Shown here piece by piece: positions 33,141 through 45,423 of a DNA stretch of 64,000 nucleotides. This stretch comes from Rhododendron vialii (lineage: Eukaryota; Streptophyta; Magnoliopsida; Ericales; Ericaceae), in assembly GCF_030253575.1 (NCBI RefSeq), contig NC_080562.1, forward strand, positions 25,075,352 to 25,139,351, written 5' to 3'. A model generated the notes under the pieces. It did no database searches. It had not been told where the DNA came from and saw only the letters and a list, made by a program, of their open reading frames with translations. Each line of letters opens with the position of its first letter. Position 1 is the first letter of the stretch. Both the position numbers and the translations under genes were made by a program.

Positions 33141-33868
33141 ATACTTTTCTGGTGCATTATTTTTCATAGGAAAGTTACAGTGTTTTGTGGCACAAAAACA
33201 AATATAGTGAATGAAAAAAATATTTTCCATGGTTTATCAGAGTAAGACCCCATTCCGCAAAGATTTTTATTTTTAAGTACTTAATTTTCATTTTATGAGA
33301 CAGACCATTCTCTCATAATTGACAATATATCACCTTTAATTTAAAAAAAATATACTTATTTTAGTTAGTGAAACACACCCTAATTGATTTTTTTTTTTCA
33401 ATCGTCATAAGAACAAGTAAATGATTTTGGTAGGAAACGTTTTCTACTTTTAAATGTGGAAAACATTTTTCGAATCAGTACGGTACTATCACTACCACCA
33501 CTTCACTGCCATCACCACACGCGTTTCAAAAAATGACCGAAACATTTTTTTAATTTTTTTTTGGTAAGTAACCGGAAAAATTATATATGCAAAAAACCCA
33601 AAAAATATCCGTGTTTTTAATTAAAGATATTAAAATGATCAAAATACCCTTACATGTAAAAATGGCTAAATTATCATTCATGTTCTGCATGGTTAAAAAA
33701 ACCATTTCAAAGGACAAGAATTCCGCTGCAGGTCCAGTGAGTATTATTTTCCTTTGAAATTAATTAATAGTTCATCAACATCGAAGATGTTTTGTAAAGT
33801 TTGGTTACTTCCTGCGATTATTTTCCGAGATGATATCATTATACGCTCGGTCTAATATTCTTGATTTC

Positions 33869-34265
33869 GGCTCCGTTTGTTTCGATGTAAAATATTTTTT
33901 CAGAAAACAAACTTCAAACTTTTATTTTTTGGTGTTTGGTTGGCACTTGAAAAATATTTTTAGAAATCGAAAAAATAGTAGTGTAGAGAGAGAGAGAGAA
34001 GGGGGGGGGGGCTTAAAAGGTGGAGAGATTTGAGAATATTGGAACTGAACGTGGGTCAAGACTGACGATCGAGGAAACTGAGCAATGAGAATTGCAGTAG
34101 AAGGCAATGGTTTCATTTCATAAAATAACTTATGGAAAATTTAAGGGTAAGTCATTTTCATCAAATTAATGGAAAGTGTTTTCCTAATTTTTTTACACAA
34201 CCAAATACTGAAAAATAGGTAAAATATTTTACCGAAAAATATTTTACGCCCAAACAAACAGAGCC
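33869..34265. mobile_element. MITE with GGCTCCGTTTGTTT ends
   Basis: GGCTCCGTTTGTTTCGATGT at the left pairs with AAACAAACAGAGCC at the right, and subterminal AAAATATTTT motifs are mirrored. A 3-bp TTC flanks both ends, which would suit a PIF/Harbinger-like element, but three bases are weak evidence. The GA run with a G stretch near 33985-34012 is simple sequence. Confidence 0.65.
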
Positions 34266-35641
34266 TTCATATGGTAATTAGAAGTTTTAACTTGACATAA
34301 CAAACAATAACAATATAATGAATTGATCAAATCAATATTGACAAAAGAGATTGAAAGCAGTGACATTCTTTTTAATTTTTTTTTTTAATCACTTTTTCAA
34401 CTTTTAAATACATCAACAAAATTGGGTGTCAAAATGGGTGTGAGCGGAATTGGCCCCTCTATTTATCATGGCTACTTCTATAAACTTATAAAATATTATC
34501 TTTGGCTTTTCGAAATGAAAATGCATCATGAGATCGACTTTCGGAAATAAAATACTATTACTGGACCAGCAATATTAGACAGTGGGAGAACATTAGATTA
34601 TAATTAAACTTTTGGGTTTTTTAAGACATTAAATTAGTTCCATCTGACAGTTTAATTCTCAACCAACTAATGTCAACCAGATTTAAGCATAATAGAAAAT
34701 CTATTTGTTCCATTCTATTAGATCTAAAATATGCTCCTACGAATTTTATTTTGATAGTTCTCCAAATAAGCGAACAAAAAGATCATATTAACTACAAAAA
34801 CAAAAATATTTCAAGATTTTATTTTCAATTTGTACAATCACGTTCTTTGTGGTTCTCCATACCACTTTAAACTTGTCACAGTGACTAACCATTCATGAAA
34901 TGATTTGGCTCGTGCGTCCATTTTGAGCCATATGTAGGGGGGTCGCCAATAGGGTTTGAGCGGGTTAAAGCGAACCTCTTGAGTTCAAAAAATGTATTGA
35001 AAATTTGTATTATTTCGCTCATAATTTGATATTTTTTTCTATTGTTGGCACTGAATCAATTAATTGTACAAAGCAGAGTAAATGAAAATTTATTGACATT
35101 TGTGAGTAAATAGATCATATAGCTCAAAAAAATAAAATAAATTATGTTCAATAAGTCTTCAAGCAAAATAAATATAATTATCTTATATCTTGTATGCTAA
35201 AGTTTTTGTATCCATTTTTGTCATTGCTGAGTTAAAATCCTGCAAGCGCCACTGACTCTATGACTTTAAAGTTCTCCATTTAACTCTCAAATTTCTGGAT
35301 TGTGTCATTTTGATTTTCTTAAAATCCAACCTTCTAATTTTTATTTATTTATTGATCGGCAAAAACTTAGCATGGTGAAGAAGTTGAATCTGCTATTCCA
35401 ATAAGGAAGACAAATTGAAATATTCAGATTAAAAATTGCTGCAATATATCTTGCATTAATTTGGTAATTGTACATTAGCACTTTAATTGAAAGAATAAGG
35501 ATTAATACACATGAGCTTATTTACCCAAAAACGAAAAATACCCATGATCTTGTTGCGCCAGTTTACAAAATTACTCCGGGAAGAAAAGATAATCGAGAAC
35601 CAAAAGATCACTTCGATTAAAATCAAGAAGCGAAAACGCGC
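34266..35641. other. 3' intergenic region of XTH6
   Basis: AT-rich sequence with no gene or repeat structure seen. The last 150 bp or so will include the XTH6 3' UTR. Confidence 0.4.
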
Positions 35642-36786
35642 TCATTGGTAAAACTGCGGACGATAGCATTCGGGGGGAAACCCTTGGGGAAATCGCGCGT
35701 AGTCGGTGCAGTAATTGTAAATCATATGCTTGTTCTGCGCCCGGGCGAGTTGTTTCTTGATTGTGTCGTTCAACGTTACGGGTTGCCATAACGGAGTGCT
35801 GGAGCCACACGAAGTTGATCCGTACGAGACTTTGCATGCATTCGCTTTCAAATTCCTGAAGGAAGCAGTGAAAGGAGCGTCCGCCCAATTGGTCTTTATT
35901 CTCCCGCCTTCCGTTGCCCAACTATCCCCGCACCAGATGCTCGAGTAGACGTTCATCGCTTGCGAATTCGGGAACGGAACGCCGATGGCTTCGTTATTGT
36001 TGAATATCCTTACCGCTTTATTATCCACCAACAAACTGCACGTACAAAGCATCGGAGTATTAGAAAGTGGCTAAGACCGGCCAGTGAAAACAACAAATCA
36101 ATGCAGAACGAGTTGAGGAAAGATCTAAATGAAAGAGTTGAGGAAAGGCCGCGTTACAGGATGAGTTGGCGATTCCAAATGAAGGAGTACTTGTGGAATT
36201 TTAACGTGGGATCGAACCACAGAGAAAATTGTTGTTCCCGGCCGCCTACGCCGTTGGAGAAAATATTGGTGTGAAGTATATATGGTTGTCCTGTCACATT
36301 GCCTAAAAACTCCATATCGACCTCATCATGATATGGTCCTGAAGAGGATATCTGCATAGAAAGAAGAAAGTCATATTAGGTACATTACGTTAGTCTTGTG
36401 TGGGGGAAAAAAAGTTACGGATCTAACTGAATTTTCTTTTCTTTGTTTCTTTCAGCAGCTTTGCTATGAAATAGAAAGGAGCTCAAATTGATAGTAGCGG
36501 GGAATGTGGAGCTTACATAGTATGTGGTGACGGTGCCGGCGGAATTGCCAGGAACAAGCTTGATGCGCATGTCGAACCTTCCGAATAGAAACCCATCGTA
36601 GGATTGGAAACCACAGCCGCCGGAGTTGTATAAAGACATCGTGACAGCTTTGCCGCTTTGTACATTAGCGAATTGACCGCCCCAGTAGAATTCGACATTT
36701 CGGTCGAATCTCAAAGCTGAGGCAGCCATTAGACTTGTCATGAACAATAGAACCAAAAGCAATGCAGAGGAAAAAAAGGACGACAT
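35642..36786 (-). CDS. XTH: XTH6: divergent intact xyloglucan endotransglucosylase/hydrolase
   Basis: Three exons are predicted: 36517-36786 (90 codons, ATG 36786), 36158-36351 (194 bp) and 35642-36035, with GT/AG borders, giving 285 aa. A signal peptide opens it ([17 protein letters not shown]). The GH16 motif reads [11 protein letters not shown]: both glutamates and the aspartate are kept, while Ile and Phe are replaced by Val and Met. NVT supplies the usual glycosylation site. Four C-terminal cysteines remain and the tail ends [14 protein letters not shown]. The segment before [14 protein letters not shown], lacks the WVQ tryptophan common in the family. Coding GC is higher than in XTH1-5, so it is an older branch. 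It is expected to act on wall xyloglucan, with altered preference possible. Confidence 0.9.
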
Positions 36787-36789
36787 TGT

Positions 36790-36820
<31 letters not shown>

Positions 36821-36870
36821 TGTACTTGTGTTTGATGGGTTTGAAGGTTGGGGTTTTATACATATGCGAG
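36787..36870 (-). promoter_or_regulatory. XTH6 core promoter and 5' UTR
   Basis: Reading on the minus strand, a TATA box (TATAAAAC) lies at about 36853-36860. The shared motif CCTTCAAACCCATCAAACAC and a CT tract then lead to the ATG at 36786. The spacing fits a transcription start near 36825. Confidence 0.65.
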
Positions 36871-37227
36871 CGGAGGCTAATGATTGAGACGGTGAGTATA
36901 TTATGGTCAGGAGGAAGCATCCTAAAGACGTGCACGTACCTTCTGATCGAACTTTTAACTTCCAATATTTGTGAAATTTACCTTGCATGGCAATTGCCAA
37001 AGACATTAAAGGGGGACAACATCATGTCGATATCTATAAAAAAAGAATTGCACTGAACAAAGATGCTATTTTCAGATCGGCAGCGATTTTAATCTCGTTA
37101 TCTATTTCATCCGACGAGATCGGTTAGAGGAATAGAATCATCCTCAGCGATCGAGGCTCAAGCCGTATGGGACATTAATAAGATGCTAGGGATGAATTAT
37201 GATGGTGACAATGGTGAAGTAGTTGCA
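36871..37227. other. XTH6 distal upstream region
   Basis: No gene or repeat was recognised between the XTH6 promoter and the copia LTR. Confidence 0.4.
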
Positions 37228-37650
37228 TGTTAGGAATTGAACTCCTCGTTCAACTCACAACGCCCTACGGATTTTGAAAATTATGATCACAGAAATCGCA
37301 AGTAGACAGAAATAATAGTGCGTAACGGAAAAAAGAAGAAATAACACAAGATATACGTGGAAAACCTCAACGCTAGGAAAACCCACGAAAAACCACGGGA
37401 GCCATACCAGTCCATTATGAAATTGAATCAAGAGTACAAGTCTTCTCGCAATCTCTCTGAGACCTGCGTTTTCTTTCGTCTCTCTTTGTTTTTCTCTAAA
37501 AACACGTTAACCTAATTACAGACAAACTGCAGTGTAAAATAGGTCGGGTCTTATATGAAAATTACACCACAAGTCCTTGAAATATCGTTTTGTTCCGTGG
37601 GGGTGGACCCCGGGCTAAAACACAGCTGAAGGTTGTCTACACCCCTAACA
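37228..37650 (-). repeat. Copia 3' LTR
   Basis: About 423 bp, matching 56568-56992 with scattered substitutions and small indels. Confidence 0.9.
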
Positions 37651-37834
37651 ATCTCCCACTTGAAGATAATCGAAATATCAGCAAACAAACAACTGTAGAC
37701 CCAAATATTCTCAATCAACGCGGACGTAGTCATCTGACCCCTCTTGGTGTGGCTCCAGCCCGATCATCTTTTTCAAACATGAAGACCAACTGACGTTGAA
37801 CACAACTTCAGTTTCTCAACAATAACAGGCTTGG

Positions 37835-38902
37835 TCAATATATCTGTTGGATTTTTGCGTCCCAAAAATCTTCTCTAGTAACAAATCCCCATCCTCTGGC
37901 CAAAAGCGAACGAATGAAATGGTATCTCAAATCGATATGCTTCATCCTAGCGTGGACCACTGGATTTTTGGCAAGGTGTATAGCACTTTGGCTGTCATTG
38001 AAAAGAACGCAGTTCTCTTGTTTCAAACCCAACTCCTCCAAAAAACTCTTCAACCAAATCATTTCCTTTGCAGCCTCAATCACGGCCACATACTCAGCTT
38101 CTGTCGTGGATAATTTCACTATTTTCTGCAGACGTGAAACCCAACTCACCGCTGTTGAACCAACAGTATAAACATACCCCGTGGTGCTTCGCCGTGTATC
38201 CTGATCATCGGTAAAGACTGCATCCAAATATTCCTGTATTGTCAACTTCCCTCTTCCAAAACAAAGTAACAAATCAGTGGTACCTCTCAAATAACACAAG
38301 ATCCACTTGACTGCTTCCCAATGTTGTTTCGTTGGATTGCTAGCAAACCTGCTTACAACTCACACTGCATGGGCAATAACTAGTCTCATGCACACCATCG
38401 CATACATCAGGCTATCAATGACCGAGGCATAAGGAACCTTGGCCATGTACTCCTTCTCTGCATCTGTCTTTAGTGATTGACCCTGAAAAAGTTTGAAGTG
38501 ACTTCCCAAGGGCGTGCTAATTGCCTTAGCACTCTGCATATTGAATCTCTCCAGAACACGTTCAATATACTCAGCCTGACTCAATCGCAAGATCCTCTGA
38601 GCCCTATCCCTGCTAATTCTCATCCCAAGTATCTGCTTTGCTGCACCCAGATTCTTCATAGCAAACTCTGTTGCCAACTGTTGCTTCAAACTATTTATCT
38701 CCCTAACACAGGATCCTACTACAAGCATATCGTCAACATAAAGCAATAAAACAATGTAACTGGATTCACACCTCTTGAAGTAACAACAGTGATCTGCATT
38801 GCACCTCTTGTAGCCGTTGCGCTGTATAAAACCATCAAACTTTCTGTACCACTGTTTGGGAGCCTGTTTCAAACCATGTAGACTCTTCTTGAGTTTACAC
38901 AC
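37835..38902 (-). pseudogene. Copia reverse transcriptase (3' part) and RNase H
   Basis: The reading resumes after the gypsy insertion with CKLKKSLHGLKQAPKQWY and contains the polymerase site LLLYVDDMLVVG. Conserved YIERVLERFNM and STPLGSHFKL follow, then YAMVCMR. RNase H is seen as RRSTTGYVYTVG, KLSTTEAEYVAV and NDSQSAIHLAKNP. One frame break near 38350 separates the two domains. The first RNase H aspartate context reads YLDAVFTDD. The protein was already cut by the insertion at 38903, so it is dead. Confidence 0.85.
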
Positions 38903-39676
38903 TGTTGAATGACAAATTTCGAGTCTACGAAAAAGACGGGAAAAATGATGAACGAGAGTCAATTTTATTGATGTATCAAAGCTAGGGTTACAATCTCTGA
39001 TAAATTTGTAAGAGAAAATAATCCTCTGATTCTTCTCTTCGGTTGTTGTTGAAATGAGAGCTTGATGCTTATTCTCGGATCGAACGGCGGAATCTTCTCC
39101 AATGTTTGTGAAGAAGATGATGATCTAGGTTGAACGTTCTTCGGAGCTTTGTAGCTTTTATCTGAAAGAACCTTATTGTTGGATTTGGACTTGAGACTTG
39201 AGAAATTCTGAAGGGCTTTGAGGTTTTGATCTTCAGAGCTCTGGAGTTGGATGCTTGAATGTTTATTTTAAAATATGAGATGAGAGCACCTCTATTTATA
39301 GAGATGTAGGATGGAGAGTCATGACCATCTCTACCTCCTTCATATTTATCTTCCTAATTATTTCTTTATTTAACATAAAAGAAATAATTATATAACTTGA
39401 TAATTATCCTTCTTCCTTTTATTTTAAGAAAGACAATTATAAAGAGAAATACAATTATTATTTTATCAAGTGGCTTAATTTGATTGGCCGAACTTAATAA
39501 AAATAATATCTGCATCACTTCGACACGTGGCACCATCTGATTGGTCCATTCGCATCATTTTAACTTTTGACCTAAAGACACTTGGCAACATTAGATAGGC
39601 CATTTATTGTGCCCTATTTATCAGGTCCCGCAACACGTGGCAACTTGTGATTAGCTGAAAATTTTACATGCCTACA
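38903..39676 (-). repeat. Gypsy 3' LTR
   Basis: 774 bp, TGTTGAATG to GCCTACA. A TATTTATAGAG stretch at about 39292 suggests a TATA box on the minus strand. Confidence 0.93.
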
Positions 39677-41715
39677 GATGTCCCCTCGAGACTTACTCAT
39701 GCATGAAAGTGAGTAGGTCTCGAAAATGTTGACTTGATTTGATTTGATGCCAAAAATTTGTGTGCTCGGCAACAATTTCTTTTGCTTGAAACTTGAAGCG
39801 GATTTGGCTCTTCAAAATTTTAACTCATGATTCGCGATAAAATTTGTCAATCCATATGCTTGAGTTTTTTTTTAGAATGATTTGCAAACCCAATTTATCT
39901 TGGGGCTACTAATTAATCCTTTGAAGAAACTTCTAAGACCGTCAAATAATTGGAACTTGATAACCCAATTAAATTAAGCCCAGGTGAACCTTGCAATCAT
40001 TCACCAAATGCTTGATTGCCCCGAAAGCAGCAAACAGGGACACGTTATCGCGGCCAACTTCGACACCGCTTAAAGAAGAACTCAGTTGGTGTCAGGAGAG
40101 GAAAGAAGAATCCTTCTCCCAATAGGAATTTAGGTGCCCCCTTATAGGTGCATGTGTCGACCCGTAATACGCTTCTAGAGATCACCACTTAAAACGACCA
40201 CCTCTTAAGATGAATTTGAATTAGGATAGGAGTCTGCCTTCCTTTTCCTATTAAACTTTGAATTAGGATAGGAGTCTGCCTTCCCTTTCCTATTAGACTT
40301 TGTCTTCGTGCTCTATAAATTAAGAGCAGTAGAAACACAATTCTCATAACTTGAGTGATTGGTTCGCAACCAAAAGAAACCAATCTGGTAAACTTCCTCT
40401 TCGTCTTTTGCTTCTTACCTTTTATGTTTTTTTTGTTAACTTTTTACTGCATGGTTTGTTTCTGTGTCATCGTCAGAGGACTGATAGGCTATTGCATCAA
40501 ATGCATAATAAATCTGTTCGTCTCTTTTGACTGTCTTTGTCTTGCACTAGCACAAAATCCACGTAGCACGCCGTATTCCAGTAGCACACAACTCTTCTTT
40601 ATGCAAAATTTACCCCGCTCTCTGACTCGATTGAGACTTTGTAAGTTATCTAACTTATTTTGGAACCGTGAATTTTTTTTTTCAGGCTGTCATGTTTCCG
40701 TTTCGGTGAACTTCGACCGCGCAAAACAAACTCTTCCTTTTTAACGGTACGATCAGGACTTGGGATTTGGACTTGCAAAAGCCCTTTTTGTTTTTTTTTT
40801 TTGAACGCCTTTGCACAATTTTTCTTGCAAAACAGTAATTTTGCTTCTTCTGAATTGAGGCTTTGTGGGTCAAAACGCGCGAACCGAGATTTTAAGGGCA
40901 CTATACTAGATCAGAATTTTTTGGAAACCAAGTAAACCCCTCTCTTTTTTTGGGTGCCGAGAGCATGTAAAGAAAAATCTTGCACTCTTCGACTCGTTGC
41001 GGTACAACTGCGTATGTGGACAAACAATTAAACGCTTTTCCTTAACATGGCGCATGCTCTCTGTTTGGACAGAATTTTGGTAAATACATGGCCCAACTTC
41101 GTGACTTGTAGTTTATAGCCAAAACCAATTTTGCCTCCGACTTGGTAAGAAACTAAATATCAAAGCCTTTGCACCCGAAATAAAATTAGTGATAGATCGA
41201 ATAATTTCCTTCGGGTGAATTGAATCAATGAAGTTTTACTTTTCTTCCTGATCAACATCAAGTTATGTAGGCGCATGGCAACATAATTAATCCAATCGAG
41301 ATAGAGCAGCTAGGCCAACTTGCTCAGGGATTTTTTTTTTAGGAGTATCAACGGGCATGAATTGGCGTGACGTAATCCCGTAAAACACCAACTGCTTTTT
41401 TTATTGCAAAAAAAAGAAAGAAAAAGAAATTAATTTGTTGGCGTATAGTATCATGACATCCCATGAGACAGATTGTTTGGCATTAGTTTCTTTTGTAATT
41501 CTCCTTCTTTTTCTCTTTGCAGCTGCCGAACAAAAGCCTTTGAATTTCAGCATTCATCGTTGGAGAGAGTTTGGTTTATTTTTTTAACCATGCCTCTAAC
41601 CTTTCCTTTTCATATCAGTACTCTGAACTTTTTTTTTACTATTGCTCTATCTTTATTTTCCTTTATAGATTTGAAGCCTTGCAATTTGCCCTCCAAACCT
41701 TCCGTTGTTCAAAAG
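39677..41715 (+). promoter_or_regulatory. Promoter and 5' UTR of the antisense PMD gene
   Basis: A TATA box (CTCTATAAATTAAG, TATAAAT at 40314-40320) stands just after a 42-bp tandem duplication (40215-40256 and 40257-40298, TTTGAATTAGGATAGGAG). A likely donor (CTTTGTAAGTT, GT at 40641) and acceptor (CTCTTTGCAG, to 41522) could remove a roughly 880-bp 5' UTR intron. No coding region is evident before 41716. Confidence 0.55.
40215..40298. repeat. 42-bp tandem duplication upstream of the PMD TATA box
   Basis: Two copies beginning TTTGAATTAGGATAGGAGTC, differing at about two bases. Confidence 0.9.
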
Positions 41716-44700
41716 ATGGCAATTTTCGCAGACACGGTCCTACATGGCCAAGCACTACTTTCCATTGCTGAGGGTCAAAACGCATGTGACGAAGCACTAC
41801 TTCTTCCGGTCTTTGATCCTGTCATTGGCTCACCTTCTACATGCCAACCTGCAGTTGCTGACCTTGCCCATCCGAGACAATGGTTCGTTGACACTAGGAC
41901 GGACTTGCACGATCTCACCAGCTCTGCCACCATTCCTTCCTCCAGGGCGCTCTTAATGCGGTCATCACTCCATTCAGAAGATGATGCCACAGAACAATTT
42001 ACCTTGCTGGGTGATCAAATCAATGACGGAAAAGCCGCTTGGACAGCTCCTCTTGCCAGCTTTGGCCAATTTTCATTCATCAATCAATATTGGGAGTGGG
42101 CAGAAGATGTACTTGGGCAATTTTCAGAAATACTTTTTCAGGCAAGGATTTATGGTGCCGTCTATGCTTCTCTTTTCACATATGACCGGGTTGCAAACCT
42201 CATTCAATCATTCTGCGAGCATTGGTGTCCTTCCACAAACACACTTCATACACCAGTAGGAGAGCTATCAATCTCCCTTTGGGATCTATTTTATATTGGT
42301 GGTCTACCGATCTATGGAAAATTTTACGACAAAGTTATCCCGCCGGCATGCGATCTGACAGGCGTCGATGAAAACATGTACCTCCTTCCACCTAGTTGCA
42401 GACACCTCTTTGCAGCGTACCACAGACTCTTTCGTGTTTCAGAAACTCACCATATCACCGCTCATGACATTTCTGGTGCAGGCTAAAAAGTAGATATTCA
42501 AATCTTTCTCCTAATGATCAGAGCGAGGGAGCAAGCAGGCCAACTGGACATACTAGCATGCCACCATAGCGCACAAAGGGTGAAGAAGGAGCATTCAACG
42601 AGCTAGGCATCAAAGCACGTTTAAGGGAAGAAGTCTATTTAGCAGGCTTCCTGTCGTGCTGGCTGTCCGTATTTGTCCTACCCAATGGAAAAGCAAACCA
42701 AATTCGTCCTACTGTCTTCAAAATTGCAAGCATGATGGCGCGCGGATCTACATTTTCTTTGGCGGTGCCCGTTCTGGCGAGCATATACCATGGCTTGAGG
42801 CAAATTTCATCATCTCCTACTCCAAGTCAATGCCATGCGATCCTTCCCATGCATTATATCTACGGATGGCTTGGCAACTACTTCGACACATACCTTCCAT
42901 CCCCACACTCTCAACCGGGCGTTAGAATGGTCCGACTAGCTGGAGAGAAGAATGCAAAACATTTCACAGCAATAGGGCCTGGAAACTCCTCAGAAGCGTT
43001 GATCCTTCGCAATTATCGTCCTTGGCCATGTCTGACAAAGAAGAGCGATTAATGGTAGATGACGGAAAGCAATCCCACTTCTGGACAGCCTACACCATCA
43101 GTCTTCGTTCAAGCTACCTGACTCTTCGCTGTGACATGCAGTATACCGTTGAGTCTTACAGCCCTCATCGATTCTCACAACAATTCAACTTTTACCAAGA
43201 CATACCTGAAAAATTGGTGGAAGAAGCATGTCCCCTCAATCTACCCAATGTTGTAGGACTTTGGCAATCCTGCACGAAGCTTGGCACCAAGGCAAAACTG
43301 AGAATTCTTGTCTCTTCGCACAGAGGCCTTACCACAAAGCGATATCAAGAGTGGTGGACAAAGCATGCAAGCAACTTTATTAAAGCAGACATTGAGCTTG
43401 CCGAGAAGCAAGAAAAGCCCAAGACTCCAGTCAGAATTTGCCTAACCAAGGGCAAGGGAGCAGTTACACCTATTGAGAATGCCCATGAAGTTGAAGGCAC
43501 TAACGCAATAGCAAGCAAAACCAAAGCAAGCAAAGCTAAACCAAGCAAGGCCAAACCAGTAGTTCTACCTACTATCGGTAACGAGGAAGTTGACGGCACT
43601 AATGCAACATTAGGCAAAGCCAAAGCAAGCAAAACTAGACCAAGCAGGGCCAAACCGAAAGTTCCACTTGTTGTTAGCACCCATGAAATTGATGGCGCCA
43701 ATGCAACATTAGGCAAAGCCAAAGCAAGCAAGGATAGACCAAGTAAGGCCAAACCAAACCAAGGAAATGATCTACCCAAAGATGCATCCAAAGAAATGGA
43801 GAGATCAACTCTCAAGCCTGAACCTCTCTTGAAGATTTCTGCTCCAAAAATTCCATCCGTGATTGTCAAAAATCCAACCACCGAAAATAGAGACAAGAAA
43901 ATAAGCCTTGTGATTTGTGATGCGGACAGCAACTCTAGCCAAGGTGATCGTCACTGGAATCGCCCCAAGAAGCAGAAAAACATAGCCCAAGTCACACCCT
44001 TGGAGGATATCCACATTGACACGGACGGTTTTTTCCAAGATGTGCCTGATAGCAGCACACCTTTGGAGGATTTAGAAGCACATGTAAGAAAACACATACT
44101 TCCTCGAATGCTTTCACACATTTTTTTTATTTCAGTAAGATGCTTAAGTTTTTCCTGGTATATGTGCAGTTGGGAGTCAACAACTTGAATCTTGGTGATG
44201 AAATATACTCTCAAAGTAGTGGAGGTTCTATAGATGGTCCAGATTCCTTTGGATTGCTTTCTCGTAAGGGAAAATCTGTCGAAGAAGCATCATGTCAAAT
44301 TTCTCATGAGAAGGCTCCTGTTGACATGCCCAAAGTGCCAATAACAGAACCAAGACAATTTCGAGTGAGACCTTTTTGTCCCACCTTATCCGATGTTGGT
44401 GTCTTTCAAGGGATAGATGTGATTGCTAAAAGTCGGCGCAAGTATGTCTCAGGGTTGTGGTCCCAACTTTCACATTAAATCGAGAAAACCAGCTTGGATC
44501 ATGTTGACGATATTGAAGATGAGGCTGAGAAGGTCCTTGAAGAGATGAGAAACATGAAAGTAATGGACATTTCTCCGTTACAGCGCAACCTTAAAAGCTT
44601 CTTTGATAATATTCGGGCATACAAAAACCGCTCCACTTCTATCAAATCATGTGCAAGTCAGCTGACAAATATTTCTCAAACTCTTTCTCATGCTAAAATC

Positions 44701-45018
44701 AGAGAAAATGAGGTAATTAAAGAATCTGAACTTCATCAACAAGAATTTGAAGCCCTTGGGGTTAACAAGGCGAAGTTGAAAAGAGCATTGGAAGGCATAG
44801 ACACCAAGCTGAAGGCCAAAGAAGCAATGGTTGTTGCAAATGAAGGAGAATTATCCAAGGTGCAACTTGAGATCTCTAACCTTGAAGATAAGGTCGTCTC
44901 TGCTATCAAGAATGCCGCAGTACAGATTGATGAAGACATTGCAAAATTGGAGGAGATTAGAAGGTTGCTTGAAGCAAATCAGAACGAGTTGGCAAACGTC
45001 AAGCTATTTCCTTAGTTT
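41716..45018 (+). pseudogene. Antisense plant-mobile-domain (PMD) gene inside the gypsy element
   Basis: On the strand opposite to gag-pol, PMD-family phrases occur in order: SFINQYWEWAEDVL, SLWDLFYIGGLPIYG and LFAAYHRLFRV (41716-42486); YLAGFLSCWLSVFVLP, ARGSTFSLAVPVLASIYHG and YIYGWLGNYFDTY (about 42600-43052); AYTISLRSSYLTLRC, SPHRFSQQFNFYQDIP and YQEWWTKHAS (43052-44083). An intron (44084-44169, GT/AG, in phase) leads to a coiled-coil tail rich in Lys and Glu, ending at TAG 45013-45015. ATG 41716 (MAIFADTVL) is the likely start. Frameshifts near 42490 and 43045 and a TAA at 44476 break it. PMD proteins of the MAIN/MAIL1 type act in nuclear silencing; transposon-borne members have no settled role. 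Confidence 0.82.
43490..43770 (+). repeat. Three 99-bp (33-aa) repeats in the PMD gene
   Basis: In-frame copies start at 43490, 43589 and 43688 with VEGTNA, VDGTNA and IDGANA. Each continues into KASK..PSKAKP. The repeats give a lysine/alanine-rich basic linker between the PMD and the coiled coil. The exact 99-base period keeps the frame. Confidence 0.88.
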
Positions 45019-45045
45019 TAGCTTTTTTTTTTTTTTTTTGCCATT

Positions 45046-45232
45046 AGGAAAGATTGTTTCCCTTTCTTCATTGTTAATAACATTTGGTCTACTTATTCAT
45101 TTGAGAAATATAGCAAACACAATTTGTCATTATTGATAAGAGGAAAGACTGTTTCCTTTTTTTTTTCATGATTAATAACACTTGATCTACTTATTCATTT
45201 GAGGAATTTAGCAAATGCAATTTGTCATTATC
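45046..45232. repeat. 95-bp direct repeat between the convergent gypsy genes
   Basis: Copies start at 45046 and 45141 with AGGAAAGA(T/C)TGTTTCC and end with CAATTTGTCATTAT. They lie between the end of the PMD gene and the end of integrase and may cover the termination regions of both transcripts. Confidence 0.8.
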
Positions 45233-45423
45233 AAATTAATATTTTTTTTTTGGAATGACTGAGCTCGAAATTCTAGCTGCCTACGTACCCAAAATGGGAT
45301 CGAGCCAAACGTAGTTCGTATTTTATGTTTTTGTTTTTTGGTTTGCCGTGCACAGTTTTAGCTCATGCGGGCCAGGAGCAACATGCAGTTTAAGCTCGTT
45401 CATCATGGAGTGACGCTTGTTTT

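Noticed and set aside
32925..33245. 106-codon frame across the GC-rich MITE
   Set aside because: It lies inside a palindrome and leaves the element; hairpin arms often give such frames.
43345..43932. 195-codon minus-strand frame opposite the PMD repeats
   Set aside because: It is the antisense shadow of the 33-aa repeats; the plus strand has the family match.
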